Of a stretch of 64,000 bases of DNA, positions 34,744 to 44,437 are shown piece after piece. The stretch covers positions 2,170,001 to 2,234,000 of the forward strand of contig OZ223471.1 of NCBI GenBank assembly GCA_965140775.1, in the 5' to 3' direction. A program made the translations under genes and the position numbers. The notes below the pieces were generated by a model. That model was not told the origin of the DNA. It saw only the letters and a program-made list of their open reading frames with translations, and ran no database searches. Each line of letters starts with the position of its first letter. Within the stretch, counting starts at the first letter, position 1. Source of the DNA: UBA6244 sp965140775 (GTDB lineage: Bacteria; Bacteroidota; Bacteroidia; Bacteroidales; F082).

Positions 34744-37700
34744 TTATTTCAAGAATACTTTATTTACAACTGTTCCGCTTGGCTTTTTAACCCTTACAAT
34801 GAGATAACTATTGTTTGCATCCATCGGAATGGTAGCCAAGGTGCCGGCCTCAATTTTTTGGTCAAGAAGTTTTTGCCCGGCTAAAGTGTAAACCTCAATA
34901 GTACCGGCCTCGTTAACTGCTTTTTCTTTGGAACGAATGTAGATGTTGTGGTTTGCGGTATAAATATCGATGAAACTGTTTTTGTCGTTAACCCAATCCT
35001 CACTTATTCCTGAAGGTGACGAATTAAAATGCAGTAGAAATCTACCGGTGTCATCACCCGAAGTGGCACGGAAAGTATAAACAGGATTGTTTACCAGATT
35101 GTGGATTGTTCCGGTTTGCAAGTCTTCCAAGCTTATCGCCATGTTGGGCAGGTTTTCCAATTGCGAAAGTGTCATGGTGTATTCTCCATCAACTACCTGA
35201 TCTACATGCAATGAAACTGTTTTGCTTCCGCCATTTAAAGGGGCCAAAGCATTGGTGCTAAGCTTTATACCATCCTCCAAAGCATACATTTGAGGAAATT
35301 CGTCATTTGCATACAATTTAGTGGCATCGCCTTTGTTGTCGAAATAGTCGGTTCCATTTTCCGGGAAACCAATAAACACCGTATTTCCATGGTTTTCAAA
35401 ATCCAACTGCAAACGCACATAGGGGCTCTCACCATTGCGCTCAGATGATTTGTAGAAACCTGTTGAATTGTGTACACGTGCAGTAGTAGGAATGTTCAAA
35501 TTACCGGAATAAATGGCTTGCACAAAGAAAGCCTGACTAATGGGTATTATACCCTCTGTAAGATCACCGGACGACCCGTTCCAGGTTCGATAATCACCAC
35601 CATTATAATCGTTATCCCATACGTATTGAGTACCGGTCGTAAAACTTTGCCTGGTGGGCGATGTCCAGCTAATCGCATCACAATCAATGGCGGAGGTAAA
35701 TGGGTTTCCTATCAGGTTCCAACCGTTCCCGTTTTTCGCCAGGTTTACCGGAAGATCAGTGGTTCGCATGTCTCCGGTCATGGTGACGGTTGCCGGAGAT
35801 TTGGTTGCGGCATCAACCCAAACAGACCAGCCTTTTCCAAGCGGCATCGCAGTGACTAAGTCGGTATTGTAAGTCCATGTATCGTCGGTTTCATTGTGAG
35901 AGGTAAGCCAGCATACAGGTGAATCATTCCAATAAAAGTCGTTGGCCGTTACATCTGTGGTGGACGGTGAAACAAAATGCCACATGCCGTCGGTTAAGTA
36001 GCGTTCTACCGTAAAAGTACCATTGTTAGTAACAGTACCTGTGGTTATGAGCGAGCCTGTGCCCGAAACTGTACTTTGTACGGTAAGCACACCTCCGCTG
36101 TTGATGGTAAGGTCATTACAATCTGCCGAGGTCAGGGCAGCAATAATCGGGTTATTCGTCGCTACACTTGGAATAATCACATTATTGCTTGCGGTTGGAA
36201 CAGCACCTCCGCTCCAGTTTGCAGCAGTATTCCAATCTGAACTTGAAGAACCAGTCCAGGTAATATCACCGGCCAGAGGATCTGTACTGAAATTATATTC
36301 ATAAGCACCCATATCGATGGTTCCGGCAGAACCGTCAACTTTGCTAAGTTTTCGGCCAAACGAACCCCCACGAATATCGGTGGTTTCAGCGTTTACACTA
36401 TTATCTCCCGCATCTGCGCAGGGAGAAACACCAAGAATAGAATACGGATAATCTCCTGAACCCACAAATAGTGGATTAGCATCGATATTATTACCACCAT
36501 CTGTTCCGATATCAGTATTCCAGCCACTGCTTCCACCGCTACCTTCAATATCACAATAGGAAAATGTTGGGTTACTATTAGGGCCATTTGAAACTATGGT
36601 ACCAACATTACCCCAAATAATTGTATTTTTAAAAGTTGGAGTGGATGCCTCAACACAATATATTACTTTGGATGTTGAAGAAGACCCAGAAATAGTAATA
36701 GTGGTATTTAATATAGTTGGTGAACAATTTCTTAAGAACATACTGCTACCATCAATCCTAGCGTTATTAGCTGTGAACAGACAATTAGTTACTGTAGATG
36801 CGGTAGAAGTCCATATATACAGCCCACCGCCAGAAAAACTAGCATAATTGTCCTTAAAAGTGCTATTGCTTATACTTGCGGAAGAAAGATAATACATCAC
36901 TCCTCCACCTAATGAAGCCGTATTATTAACAAAAATAGAATTGTCAATTCTTGTTGAAGAATTAGTATAATTATACATTCCTCCACCCACAAGAGCTGTA
37001 TTGTTTGAAAATGTACAGTTGATAATACTTGGAGAGGACTCGTAATTATACATCCCGCCACCATATTTATGGTAAGGCCAATCTGTACGATCAGCATTTC
37101 CTGCTGTAATTGTAAAACCATCAAGTATTGCAGCATTGGTAAGTCCTATACTCTCGTGAAAAAAAACTTGATAGCAATTATCAGAGTTATCGCCAACAGT
37201 GCCAATATCACCACTTAATATAGTTTCATTGGCTTCGCCGGCACCGTAATTAGCACGTTCAGATGTTGCAGTCTCTGAGCCTGCAAACCCACCGTAGATA
37301 GCAACCCCATCTATCATTCTAAAATGATAAAAACGAGGAGAATCCGTTAAATCATAAGCAGAACTTGGATAGTAAGTTCCTTTGGCTACCCAAATTTCGT
37401 ATCCCGGAAATGCATTGTCTAAAGCGGTTTGTAAAGAAGCATAAGCATTATCCCAACTCGAACCATCACCACTTTTGGTTTTATCAACATAAATTATTGG
37501 GCTAATATAGGGGTCGGTACCAAATTTATATTCATAAGCACCTATATCAATAGTTCCTCCAGTTGCACCGGTTAATTTATTCAATTTTCTGTCAAAACCA
37601 AAACCGCGGATGTCGTTTGCTTCGCTATTTACTGCGTTGTCACCAGCATCGGCACAAGGCGAAAGATTTGTAAGGCGGTAATCCCAATTGTCAGCATCAG

Positions 37701-40065
37701 CAAATTTAGGGTCGGAGTCTATATTGTTGCCTCCGTTTGTTCCTAAATTGGTATCCCAGGCATTGCTGCCCCCGCTACCTTCAACATCGCAATAGTAAAA
37801 TGTCGGAGAACTGCCATCCGCATTAGAAAAGACAGCAATAGTGCTTCCCCAGATAATTGTATTTTTGAAAATTGGCATGGTAGTAGGCCCGGTGCAATAT
37901 ATTAGGTCATAATTAGACCAGGTAATCGTGCTGTTGATGATAGTTGGTGATGAATCTTCCATATATATTGCAAGGCCATAATCTGTTCCTAAATTTTCGG
38001 AGATGAGGCAATTTATTATCGTAGAAGCAGAATTGAAAAGAAACAGTCCTGCACCACCACCGGTAATTGGAGGTCCGGTAACATCATTTCTTTTGAAGGT
38101 GCTATTTCTTATATCTGACGAAGATTCGTAATCGCATATGGCCCCACCTGCTGAAGCACTATTATTCATGAAGGAACAACTTTCTATTTTCGTCGAAGAA
38201 TTGTTATAATTATAAATTCCACCACCATATTCTAATGCATCATTGTATATAAATGTACAGTTGATAATATAGGGTGAAGATCCATCATTGTACATGCCAC
38301 CGCCAGAGGATCTAACTTCACCCAGATAACCTATCGCATATGCGTCTGTAATTCTGAACCCATCTAGTTTTGCGGCATTAGTAAGGCCGGTTCCGTTTGG
38401 ATGATAAAAAACATGATAGCAATTGTCTGAGGACGAAGAAGAGCCTATTTCACCACTTAATATGCTTTCATTGGCTTCGCCATAGCCAAAATTTACGCGC
38501 TGTGAGGGGTCGGTTTCCGTCGCGGAAAAGCCTCCGTAAATCTCTACACCTTCAATCATTCTAAAATGATAATAACGGGAAGTATTGGTTAAATCGTAAG
38601 CTGAACTAGGTTTATAGGTTCCCGCTGCTACCCAAATTTGATCACCGGAAGTCGCGACATTCAAAGCTGATTGAAAAGAGATGTAAGCATTTGTCCAACT
38701 GGTGCCATCATCAGTGCCTACAGCAGCAGCATCTACAAAAATTGGATTGATATACGGGTCTGTTTCAAATTTATATTCATAAGCACCAATATCGATTGTG
38801 CCTGCATCTCCGGTCGCTTTGTCTAATTTTCTGCTAAAGCCGTTGCCGCGGATATCATAAGATTCGGTATTTACGGAATTCTCTCCTGCATCTGCGCAGG
38901 GCGAAACCTCAACAATTGAATAGGGATGACTTGGGTTAAAAAAGCTTCCTGCAAACCTGGGGTCGGCGTTTATATTTCCGCCCCCATCAATGGGAGTACT
39001 ACCTGAATTTGCAACACCGGCGCCATCCCAGCCTCCATCGATATCGCAGTATGCGAATGTTGGGTTACTACTCTCATTATTCACTTGGCTACCAGCTCCA
39101 CCACCAACAATATTCCCCCAAATGATACAGTTTTTAATAACTGGATTTGAATTACTATTATTATATATTCCGCCTCCTGTCTTCGCATAGTTTTCAATTA
39201 TTGTACTATTTGTTATGGTAGGATTTGAAGCATCATTAAAAATAGCACCTCCTCGATCATTTAATCCATCATTAACAGTATTCCCAACAAACAAGCAGTT
39301 GGTTATTGTAGCATTTGAACTAATATTTGCAATTGCACCTCCTTCACCATACCTGTCGGCACCTGCCATGTTTTTTGTGAATGTGCAATTTGTTATGGTT
39401 ACATTGGCTGATGAAGCATTCTTGATAGCTCCGCCTTGGTCAGTAGCTTCGTTGCCTATAAAATAGCAATTGTTTATTGTTGGTGATTGCCCAGCTTGAT
39501 TAAGTATTGCTCCTCCTTCTTCAAAAGCCGGATCATTTTTTGGTCCTGCAAAGCCGCCCTTAAGTGTAAAACCGTCAATTACTGCCGAACTGGTCAGGGC
39601 ATATCCCACAGGATGATTAAATATGTGGTAACAGTTTTCACTATTATTTGAAATTGTCAAAGTAGAACCAATTCCGGAGATAACATCGTCGCCATTAAAA
39701 TCGCCACTTAATATGGTTTCATTTGTTTCACCAAATCCATAATCAGTTCGTTCGGTAACTGCAGTTTCATTTCCTGCAAAACCACCAAAGATGGAAACGC
39801 CGTCTATCATCTGAAAAGCTTTGTCCCTAACATTGGTGCCTCCAACCATGGTAGTTGGGAAATAAGTTCCTTTGGCCACCCATACTTCATCACCAGATAC
39901 CGCGGCATCCAAAGCGACTTGTAGTTGTGTGTAGGCATCTGTCCACGAAGAGCCATTGCCGGTTCCTGCAGCGTTAATATCAACATAGATAGTGCTTGCA
40001 TTAATAATGCCAACACTGGTTAATAGTATGGTTACTAAAATTAGTAATCGAGTTTTCATTTTCAT
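34744..40065 (-). CDS. Giant T9SS-secreted parallel beta-helix protein with three homologous modules
   Basis: A 1773-residue surface or secreted protein. A signal peptide (about 1-23) is followed by three homologous modules of about 415 residues starting near 25, 440 and 857. Each opens with a strand like IYVDxxAxGxxxGSSWTxAY and VWVAKGTYxPS, continues through short beta-helix coils rich in GGGMYNxxSSPxIxNCTF, and closes with SPCADAGDNxVNxExxDIRG and IDIGAYEY. The next part (about 1270-1690) contains WTGSSSSDWNTAANWSGG and beta-sandwich sequence. The last 80 or so residues form a T9SS sorting domain with IEVYTLAGQKLLDQ. Beta-helices often bind or cleave polysaccharide, but no catalytic site is evident, so adhesion or structure is equally possible. 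Confidence 0.9.
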   Translation of the reverse strand: MKMKTRLLILVTILLTSVGIINASTIYVDINAAGTGNGSSWTDAYTQLQVALDAAVSGDEVWVAKGTYFPTTMVGGTNVRDKAFQMIDGVSIFGGFAGNETAVTERTDYGFGETNETILSGDFNGDDVISGIGSTLTISNNSENCYHIFNHPVGYALTSSAVIDGFTLKGGFAGPKNDPAFEEGGAILNQAGQSPTINNCYFIGNEATDQGGAIKNASSANVTITNCTFTKNMAGADRYGEGGAIANISSNATITNCLFVGNTVNDGLNDRGGAIFNDASNPTITNSTIIENYAKTGGGIYNNSNSNPVIKNCIIWGNIVGGGAGSQVNNESSNPTFAYCDIDGGWDGAGVANSGSTPIDGGGNINADPRFAGSFFNPSHPYSIVEVSPCADAGENSVNTESYDIRGNGFSRKLDKATGDAGTIDIGAYEYKFETDPYINPIFVDAAAVGTDDGTSWTNAYISFQSALNVATSGDQIWVAAGTYKPSSAYDLTNTSRYYHFRMIEGVEIYGGFSATETDPSQRVNFGYGEANESILSGEIGSSSSSDNCYHVFYHPNGTGLTNAAKLDGFRITDAYAIGYLGEVRSSGGGMYNDGSSPYIINCTFIYNDALEYGGGIYNYNNSSTKIESCSFMNNSASAGGAICDYESSSDIRNSTFKRNDVTGPPITGGGAGLFLFNSASTIINCLISENLGTDYGLAIYMEDSSPTIINSTITWSNYDLIYCTGPTTMPIFKNTIIWGSTIAVFSNADGSSPTFYYCDVEGSGGSNAWDTNLGTNGGNNIDSDPKFADADNWDYRLTNLSPCADAGDNAVNSEANDIRGFGFDRKLNKLTGATGGTIDIGAYEYKFGTDPYISPIIYVDKTKSGDGSSWDNAYASLQTALDNAFPGYEIWVAKGTYYPSSAYDLTDSPRFYHFRMIDGVAIYGGFAGSETATSERANYGAGEANETILSGDIGTVGDNSDNCYQVFFHESIGLTNAAILDGFTITAGNADRTDWPYHKYGGGMYNYESSPSIINCTFSNNTALVGGGMYNYTNSSTRIDNSIFVNNTASLGGGVMYYLSSASISNSTFKDNYASFSGGGLYIWTSTASTVTNCLFTANNARIDGSSMFLRNCSPTILNTTITISGSSSTSKVIYCVEASTPTFKNTIIWGNVGTIVSNGPNSNPTFSYCDIEGSGGSSGWNTDIGTDGGNNIDANPLFVGSGDYPYSILGVSPCADAGDNSVNAETTDIRGGSFGRKLSKVDGSAGTIDMGAYEYNFSTDPLAGDITWTGSSSSDWNTAANWSGGAVPTASNNVIIPSVATNNPIIAALTSADCNDLTINSGGVLTVQSTVSGTGSLITTGTVTNNGTFTVERYLTDGMWHFVSPSTTDVTANDFYWNDSPVCWLTSHNETDDTWTYNTDLVTAMPLGKGWSVWVDAATKSPATVTMTGDMRTTDLPVNLAKNGNGWNLIGNPFTSAIDCDAISWTSPTRQSFTTGTQYVWDNDYNGGDYRTWNGSSGDLTEGIIPISQAFFVQAIYSGNLNIPTTARVHNSTGFYKSSERNGESPYVRLQLDFENHGNTVFIGFPENGTDYFDNKGDATKLYANDEFPQMYALEDGIKLSTNALAPLNGGSKTVSLHVDQVVDGEYTMTLSQLENLPNMAISLEDLQTGTIHNLVNNPVYTFRATSGDDTGRFLLHFNSSPSGISEDWVNDKNSFIDIYTANHNIYIRSKEKAVNEAGTIEVYTLAGQKLLDQKIEAGTLATIPMDANNSYLIVRVKKPSGTVVNKVFLK

Positions 40066-40663
40066 CTCGTTTTTTTAGTTAAAAATAAATTTCGGCAAGA
40101 TTACTGTCGAAACACATTTTCGCCAAATGAATGTTCCGGGCCTCGGGGTTTTTGTTCTGAGCTTCGGGGTTTTTGTTCTGAAGTAGTTTTTTGGGAAATC
40201 GATTATCCCAATCGCATGCCATTATTATCGCACAATTAGTGTAGTTGCAGTTATCTTGAGTAAATAGATTCCGCCACTCTGATGTACATAGTATGATGAC
40301 AAAACCCAAAGGACTGTCCTGTTATTTCGACCGACGAAGGAGCGGAGAAATCTCTAAAATGAGTGTTAGCTATATCTGGTATATTGCAGATATAGAATCT
40401 GTTACAATAAGTTGTCATTGGTAGGAGCAGGGCTTTTCTTAAGGTGGCTCTCCTGCCAGGTTGTTCGAGATAATACCGATTATGAATTGAAATGAGCTTT
40501 AAGTTCGCTTCGCTCCTGAAACCTCTTCAATTCTATATCGGCATTATACATCAACAGCATAGTGCTAACTTCAATTTATAGTTTGTATAATAGCTTGTTT
40601 CAGGAAATTTCTCGCATGCCTGACCTGCCAGGCAGTTTTCTGTTGACAATTGCAACCAGGTTT
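40066..40663. other. Repetitive non-coding spacer, about 600 bp
   Basis: No gene supported. It holds a 21-bp direct duplication around 40141-40183 (core TCGGGGTTTTTGTTCTGA), a stretch near 40323-40360 (ATTTCGACCGACGAAGG and GGAGAAATCTC) of the kind that recurs between genes in Bacteroidota, and AT-rich text. No promoter box is assigned. Confidence 0.5.
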
Positions 40664-41401
40664 CTACTCAACATTTACTTTTTTTAGTAATTCGTTTCGG
40701 TAGTTTTTCCCGATAGGTACTTCATTTCCGTTAACAACAACGTATAAATAATTGATTGTCTCCAAATAGTTGAGGTTGATGATAAAACTTCGATGTGTAC
40801 GAAAAAAATTGTCAGGCAATTTTGCGGAAAAGTCTGTTAAGCTGCCTCGTAGCAAATGCTTTTGGTTGGTATTTGTGAAAATTTCAACATACACGTGTTC
40901 CGCTTTTACGTAGGTGATGTCTGCGAACCTAACCTTATGAAACAGGTTGTTGCTGCGTATAAAAAAAGCGTCTTTAATGATGATGTCATTGTTTTTCGGC
41001 ATCGCGGATTTTGCAACCTCCAAACCGTTTGAATAATTATGCAAGGCCATTTCGATGGAAGTATATAAGTCATCTTTGTTAAATGGCTTAACCAAATAGG
41101 CCGGGGGAACTACCTTTTTAGCACGCTCAACGGTTATGGGGTCGGCATTTGAAGTGAGAAAAATGAAGGGCATTTCATAATCCTCTTTTATCTTCCATGC
41201 CAAATCGATACCATCTTTACTACCTGCAAGTTGTATGTCTAAAATGGCCAGGTCGGGTTGATACTTCTCGATGGCTTCAATGGCTTCGGTATAGTTAATT
41301 ACCGGATCAAGTGCCTCATATCCCAATTTTGACAATATATTACATATATCATCGGCGATGATAATTTCATCTTCTACAACAAGTATTTTAACTTTTCCCA
41401 T
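40664..41401 (-). CDS. LytTR-family response regulator
   Basis: A 245-residue response regulator. The receiver (about 1-125) has the acidic pair in VVEDEIIIADD, phosphoacceptor Asp about 54 in LAILDIQLAG and conserved Lys in YLVKPFNKDD. The C-terminal LytTR DNA-binding domain (about 145-245) has VRFADITYVKAEHVYVEIFT, LRGSLTDFSAKLPDNFFRTHRSFIINL and VPIGKNYRNELLKK. It overlaps the upstream TPR kinase gene by one base, so the two are translationally coupled and form a two-component pair. Target genes unknown. Confidence 0.94.
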   Translation of the reverse strand: MGKVKILVVEDEIIIADDICNILSKLGYEALDPVINYTEAIEAIEKYQPDLAILDIQLAGSKDGIDLAWKIKEDYEMPFIFLTSNADPITVERAKKVVPPAYLVKPFNKDDLYTSIEMALHNYSNGLEVAKSAMPKNNDIIIKDAFFIRSNNLFHKVRFADITYVKAEHVYVEIFTNTNQKHLLRGSLTDFSAKLPDNFFRTHRSFIINLNYLETINYLYVVVNGNEVPIGKNYRNELLKKVNVE

Positions 41402-43551
41402 TATTCTTTTTTCTTTCTTCCCGGAGTGTCAGTAAAACGTATAATAAACTTCGAGCCATTTTCATATTCGTAATGCGAGGTTCCGTATAATTGGCGGGCA
41501 AGCCGCCTTACCAAATGCAACCCGATGCTTGATGTTGTTGATGGGTCAAAATCTTCAGGTAGCCCGGGACCGGTGTCATGCACCACCAGAGTATAGTCAT
41601 GCTCCTCTTTTTCAAGTGTGATGGTAATTGCTCCTTTTTTATTGGCAAATGAATACTTAAAAGCGTTGGTAATCAACTCGCTTAATATCAACCCTATGGG
41701 TACCGATGTGTCGATGTCAAGCTTAATGTCGTGGGCAATTACCTTTCTTTCTACCTCTTTAAGTTTAGGATAAAGTCCCGAAATCTGATTAAGCAATTGT
41801 AATGTATACTCCTTAAAATCGATGCTTGAAATATTAACACCCTGATAAAGTTTTTGATGAATTAATACCATGGCCTCTATTCTGCTTTGTCCGTCAGCGA
41901 TGGCAGTAATAATTGATTGGTCTTCAATATTTTGCGTTTGCAAGTTAAGCAAACTTGAAATGAGTTGGAGATTGTTTTTTACCCGATGATGGATTTCTTT
42001 GAGCAACACTTCTTTTTCTTCCTTTTGTTTCAGTATGATCACATTTTGACTGACCAATCTGCCATTACTTTTTTTTGTTTGTCGATAAAATTTTAGGATA
42101 ATAAAGATAAAAATAATGACCACCACAAATCCAATAATGAGCACATGAATCGTTATCATCTGGATTTTTCGTTGCGAATCACTTTGCGCCAATTCAGTGT
42201 TAATCAATTCCTTCTCGGTGTTGAGAAGACTGATTTCAAGTTCTTTTTTATCGGTTTCGTACTTCGTTTGCAGTTCGGTAATTGTTTTTTGTTTTTGTTC
42301 AGAAAAGAGCGAATCTTTTGCGCTGATATATTTTTGAGCGTAATGGATGGCCTGTTGTGAGTCGCCAAATTTCATATAGGCTCTGTAGAGTTTTTCATAA
42401 CTTTCCGTTTCCATAATAAACGACCCCGATTCTATGGCAATTTTATTCATTTTATTGGCATAGCTTAAGGCCTCTTTTAGTAATTTGTATTTGTTATATT
42501 GTTTATAATCTGCCAATTGCAGGTTTAATTCAATGATGTTGGCGTATATCGAAAACAGAAGTTTCTTACTCCCGTCCGCCGGGAAAATGTCAAGTGCTTT
42601 TCGATAATTTGAATCAGCCACTTCGTAATTGTTCTGTTGATAATTTATATTGCCCATCAGCATGAAATGTCGCGAAATAGATTCAAAATCATTTAGTTCC
42701 CGATAAATCAAATAAGCATTATTGTAATATTGTAACGCGCTATCTAAGTTAAAGTCAAAGTAATCGTCTCCTATGCTTTTGAGGGAAAGTGCCATATTTG
42801 GTTTGGTGCCACTTTTTTCAAAAATGGCCAATGCTTTCATGTGATGTTCAACACTTTTTTCAAGATTCCCCTCCTCATGGTAATTTAATCCAATATTAAG
42901 ATGCGTATATCCAACAGCTTTGTCTCCATTTTTCTCACTCAGTTCAAGTGATTTAAAATTATAGTTGTTTGCTAAATAATACTGTCCCATGTAGTTGTAC
43001 ATGAGACCTAAATTATTATAAATGCTTGCCAAAAGCTGCTCATTGTTTAATTCGGTTGCAAATTCTTCAGCTTTTCTAAAGTTTTCAATTGATTTGCTAA
43101 AATCCTCAGATGTTCCATAAAAATACCCCAGGTTATAATTACTCCTCATCATACCTAGGCTATCATTGGCTTCAATATAAAAACGCAGACCGGCCAGGAG
43201 AAACTCTTCAGCACGTTTGGAGTGTTGCACATACATATACGCGTAGCCCATGTTGATGTATGCTTGTGCTTTTTTTGCAGGCCAATTGTTTTGATCAGCA
43301 ATATCAAGACAATGGTTATACTGTATCATGGCAGAATCAAGATTGATTGCCTCCCATTGCAGTCCCAGATTTAAATAGATTTCATATTTAGCTGAATCAT
43401 CGTTGATCTCCGGTAAAATCCTGCTCAAAGAATCTATTTTACTTTGGTTTCCGTAAACCATAGTATTATTCATCAACAGTATTGATAAAATGAGAAAGGC
43501 TACCGAAAGCCGAAAGTATCTTTGTTTGGCTGGTGTGATAATTATGGTCAT
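41401..43551 (-). CDS. TPR-containing sensor histidine kinase (HisKA_2 type)
   Basis: A 716-residue kinase. An N-terminal hydrophobic signal or helix (about 14-34) is followed by about eight tetratricopeptide repeats (about 55-400) such as AQAYINMGYAYMYVQ, ASIYNNLGLMYNYMGQYYLANNYNFKSLEL. Then come a coiled coil (about 410-450), a TM helix (about 455-480, VLIIGFVVVIIFIFIIL), and HisKA_2 with phosphoacceptor His near 518 in LKEIHHRVKNNLQLISSLL. The HATPase_c has SELITNAFKYSF, DTGPGLPEDF and SIGLHLVRRLARQL. Predicted topology places the TPRs outside the cytoplasm, where they may bind peptides or proteins. It is coupled to the LytTR regulator by a one-base overlap. Confidence 0.93.
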   Translation of the reverse strand: MTIIITPAKQRYFRLSVAFLILSILLMNNTMVYGNQSKIDSLSRILPEINDDSAKYEIYLNLGLQWEAINLDSAMIQYNHCLDIADQNNWPAKKAQAYINMGYAYMYVQHSKRAEEFLLAGLRFYIEANDSLGMMRSNYNLGYFYGTSEDFSKSIENFRKAEEFATELNNEQLLASIYNNLGLMYNYMGQYYLANNYNFKSLELSEKNGDKAVGYTHLNIGLNYHEEGNLEKSVEHHMKALAIFEKSGTKPNMALSLKSIGDDYFDFNLDSALQYYNNAYLIYRELNDFESISRHFMLMGNINYQQNNYEVADSNYRKALDIFPADGSKKLLFSIYANIIELNLQLADYKQYNKYKLLKEALSYANKMNKIAIESGSFIMETESYEKLYRAYMKFGDSQQAIHYAQKYISAKDSLFSEQKQKTITELQTKYETDKKELEISLLNTEKELINTELAQSDSQRKIQMITIHVLIIGFVVVIIFIFIILKFYRQTKKSNGRLVSQNVIILKQKEEKEVLLKEIHHRVKNNLQLISSLLNLQTQNIEDQSIITAIADGQSRIEAMVLIHQKLYQGVNISSIDFKEYTLQLLNQISGLYPKLKEVERKVIAHDIKLDIDTSVPIGLILSELITNAFKYSFANKKGAITITLEKEEHDYTLVVHDTGPGLPEDFDPSTTSSIGLHLVRRLARQLYGTSHYEYENGSKFIIRFTDTPGRKKKE

Positions 43552-44437
43552 TATGTATTATTCGTGCTTTTTTCTCAACAATTGTCTAAATCAGAATGAA
43601 TATGAATTATGGACTAAAAAGTAATTAAACAGATATAATAATCAGTCAATCAGCATGATAAACAGAGGCGCTTAGTAACTTTGAAGCATTCGAACACCAA
43701 AAGAGACACAAAATCAAACCTGCTAATCCTAACAGAGAGCTAATCGGGAGCAATAATAGACATTATAACGCAAATACGGAAGTTGAATTTCGCTTTTAGG
43801 AGAATTGTTGATGCCCAAACCCATAAATTAAATACAGGCAATAGCGGTGGATAATAAATAGGGTAGGGTTGTTTTTTTAAATGGATGATCCATTCGTGAA
43901 TTAAAAGCCTTATGTGATAAAGGAGCAAAGCAGGACAAAAGATAGAAGCAAGAACCCTGCTTTTGCATTTCAGCCTTTTTTTGTTTCAGGAAGTTTTTGG
44001 CAGATGATGTATGAAAAATGTGCATAATAAAATTCTGTTTAAGTAGTGGTAAGCAACAATGACTTGAGAACCCCAGCAACCTCCTAAGTTGTGACACCTG
44101 TACATAACTTATTGTTTTATATTTTGTTAAACGTCGCAAGCAAGATGTAAAAACCCTGCCTGCGACATGCTTGCGACAGCCTGCGACACACAAGGCCTGC
44201 GACGCAAAAAAGCATCTTAAAATATTTTATATCAATATGTTAACAATGTGACGCATGTCGCAAGCAGGTATGTGTGTGTCTGTGAAATATTGAAAATATT
44301 TGCATCTAGTTGGTTTTGAATGAAATAATTTCCTAGATTTACGCTTTAAAACGACAAGGATGCAAATCCATTTATTTTGGGAATAAATGCAAAAGTGGGT
44401 TTGTCCGCTCGTTACAAACCATATTAAAAGAACCCAT
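43552..44437. repeat. Non-coding spacer with inverted TGCGACA repeats
   Basis: Nearly 900 bp without a supported gene. At 44131-44269 the motif TGCGACA or its complement occurs about six times: four times on the plus strand within 44158-44203 and as GTCGCAAGCA near 44133 and 44258. CTGCGACATGC at 44159-44169 can pair with GCATGTCGCA at 44253. The cluster lies 170-300 bp upstream of the AT-rich cassette and could be an operator region or the end of a mobile unit. Confidence 0.5.

Noticed and set aside
43828..44193. 121-residue minus-strand ORF in the 43.6-44.4 kb spacer
   Set aside because: No family resemblance or promoter, low-complexity ends, and overlap with the TGCGACA repeats.
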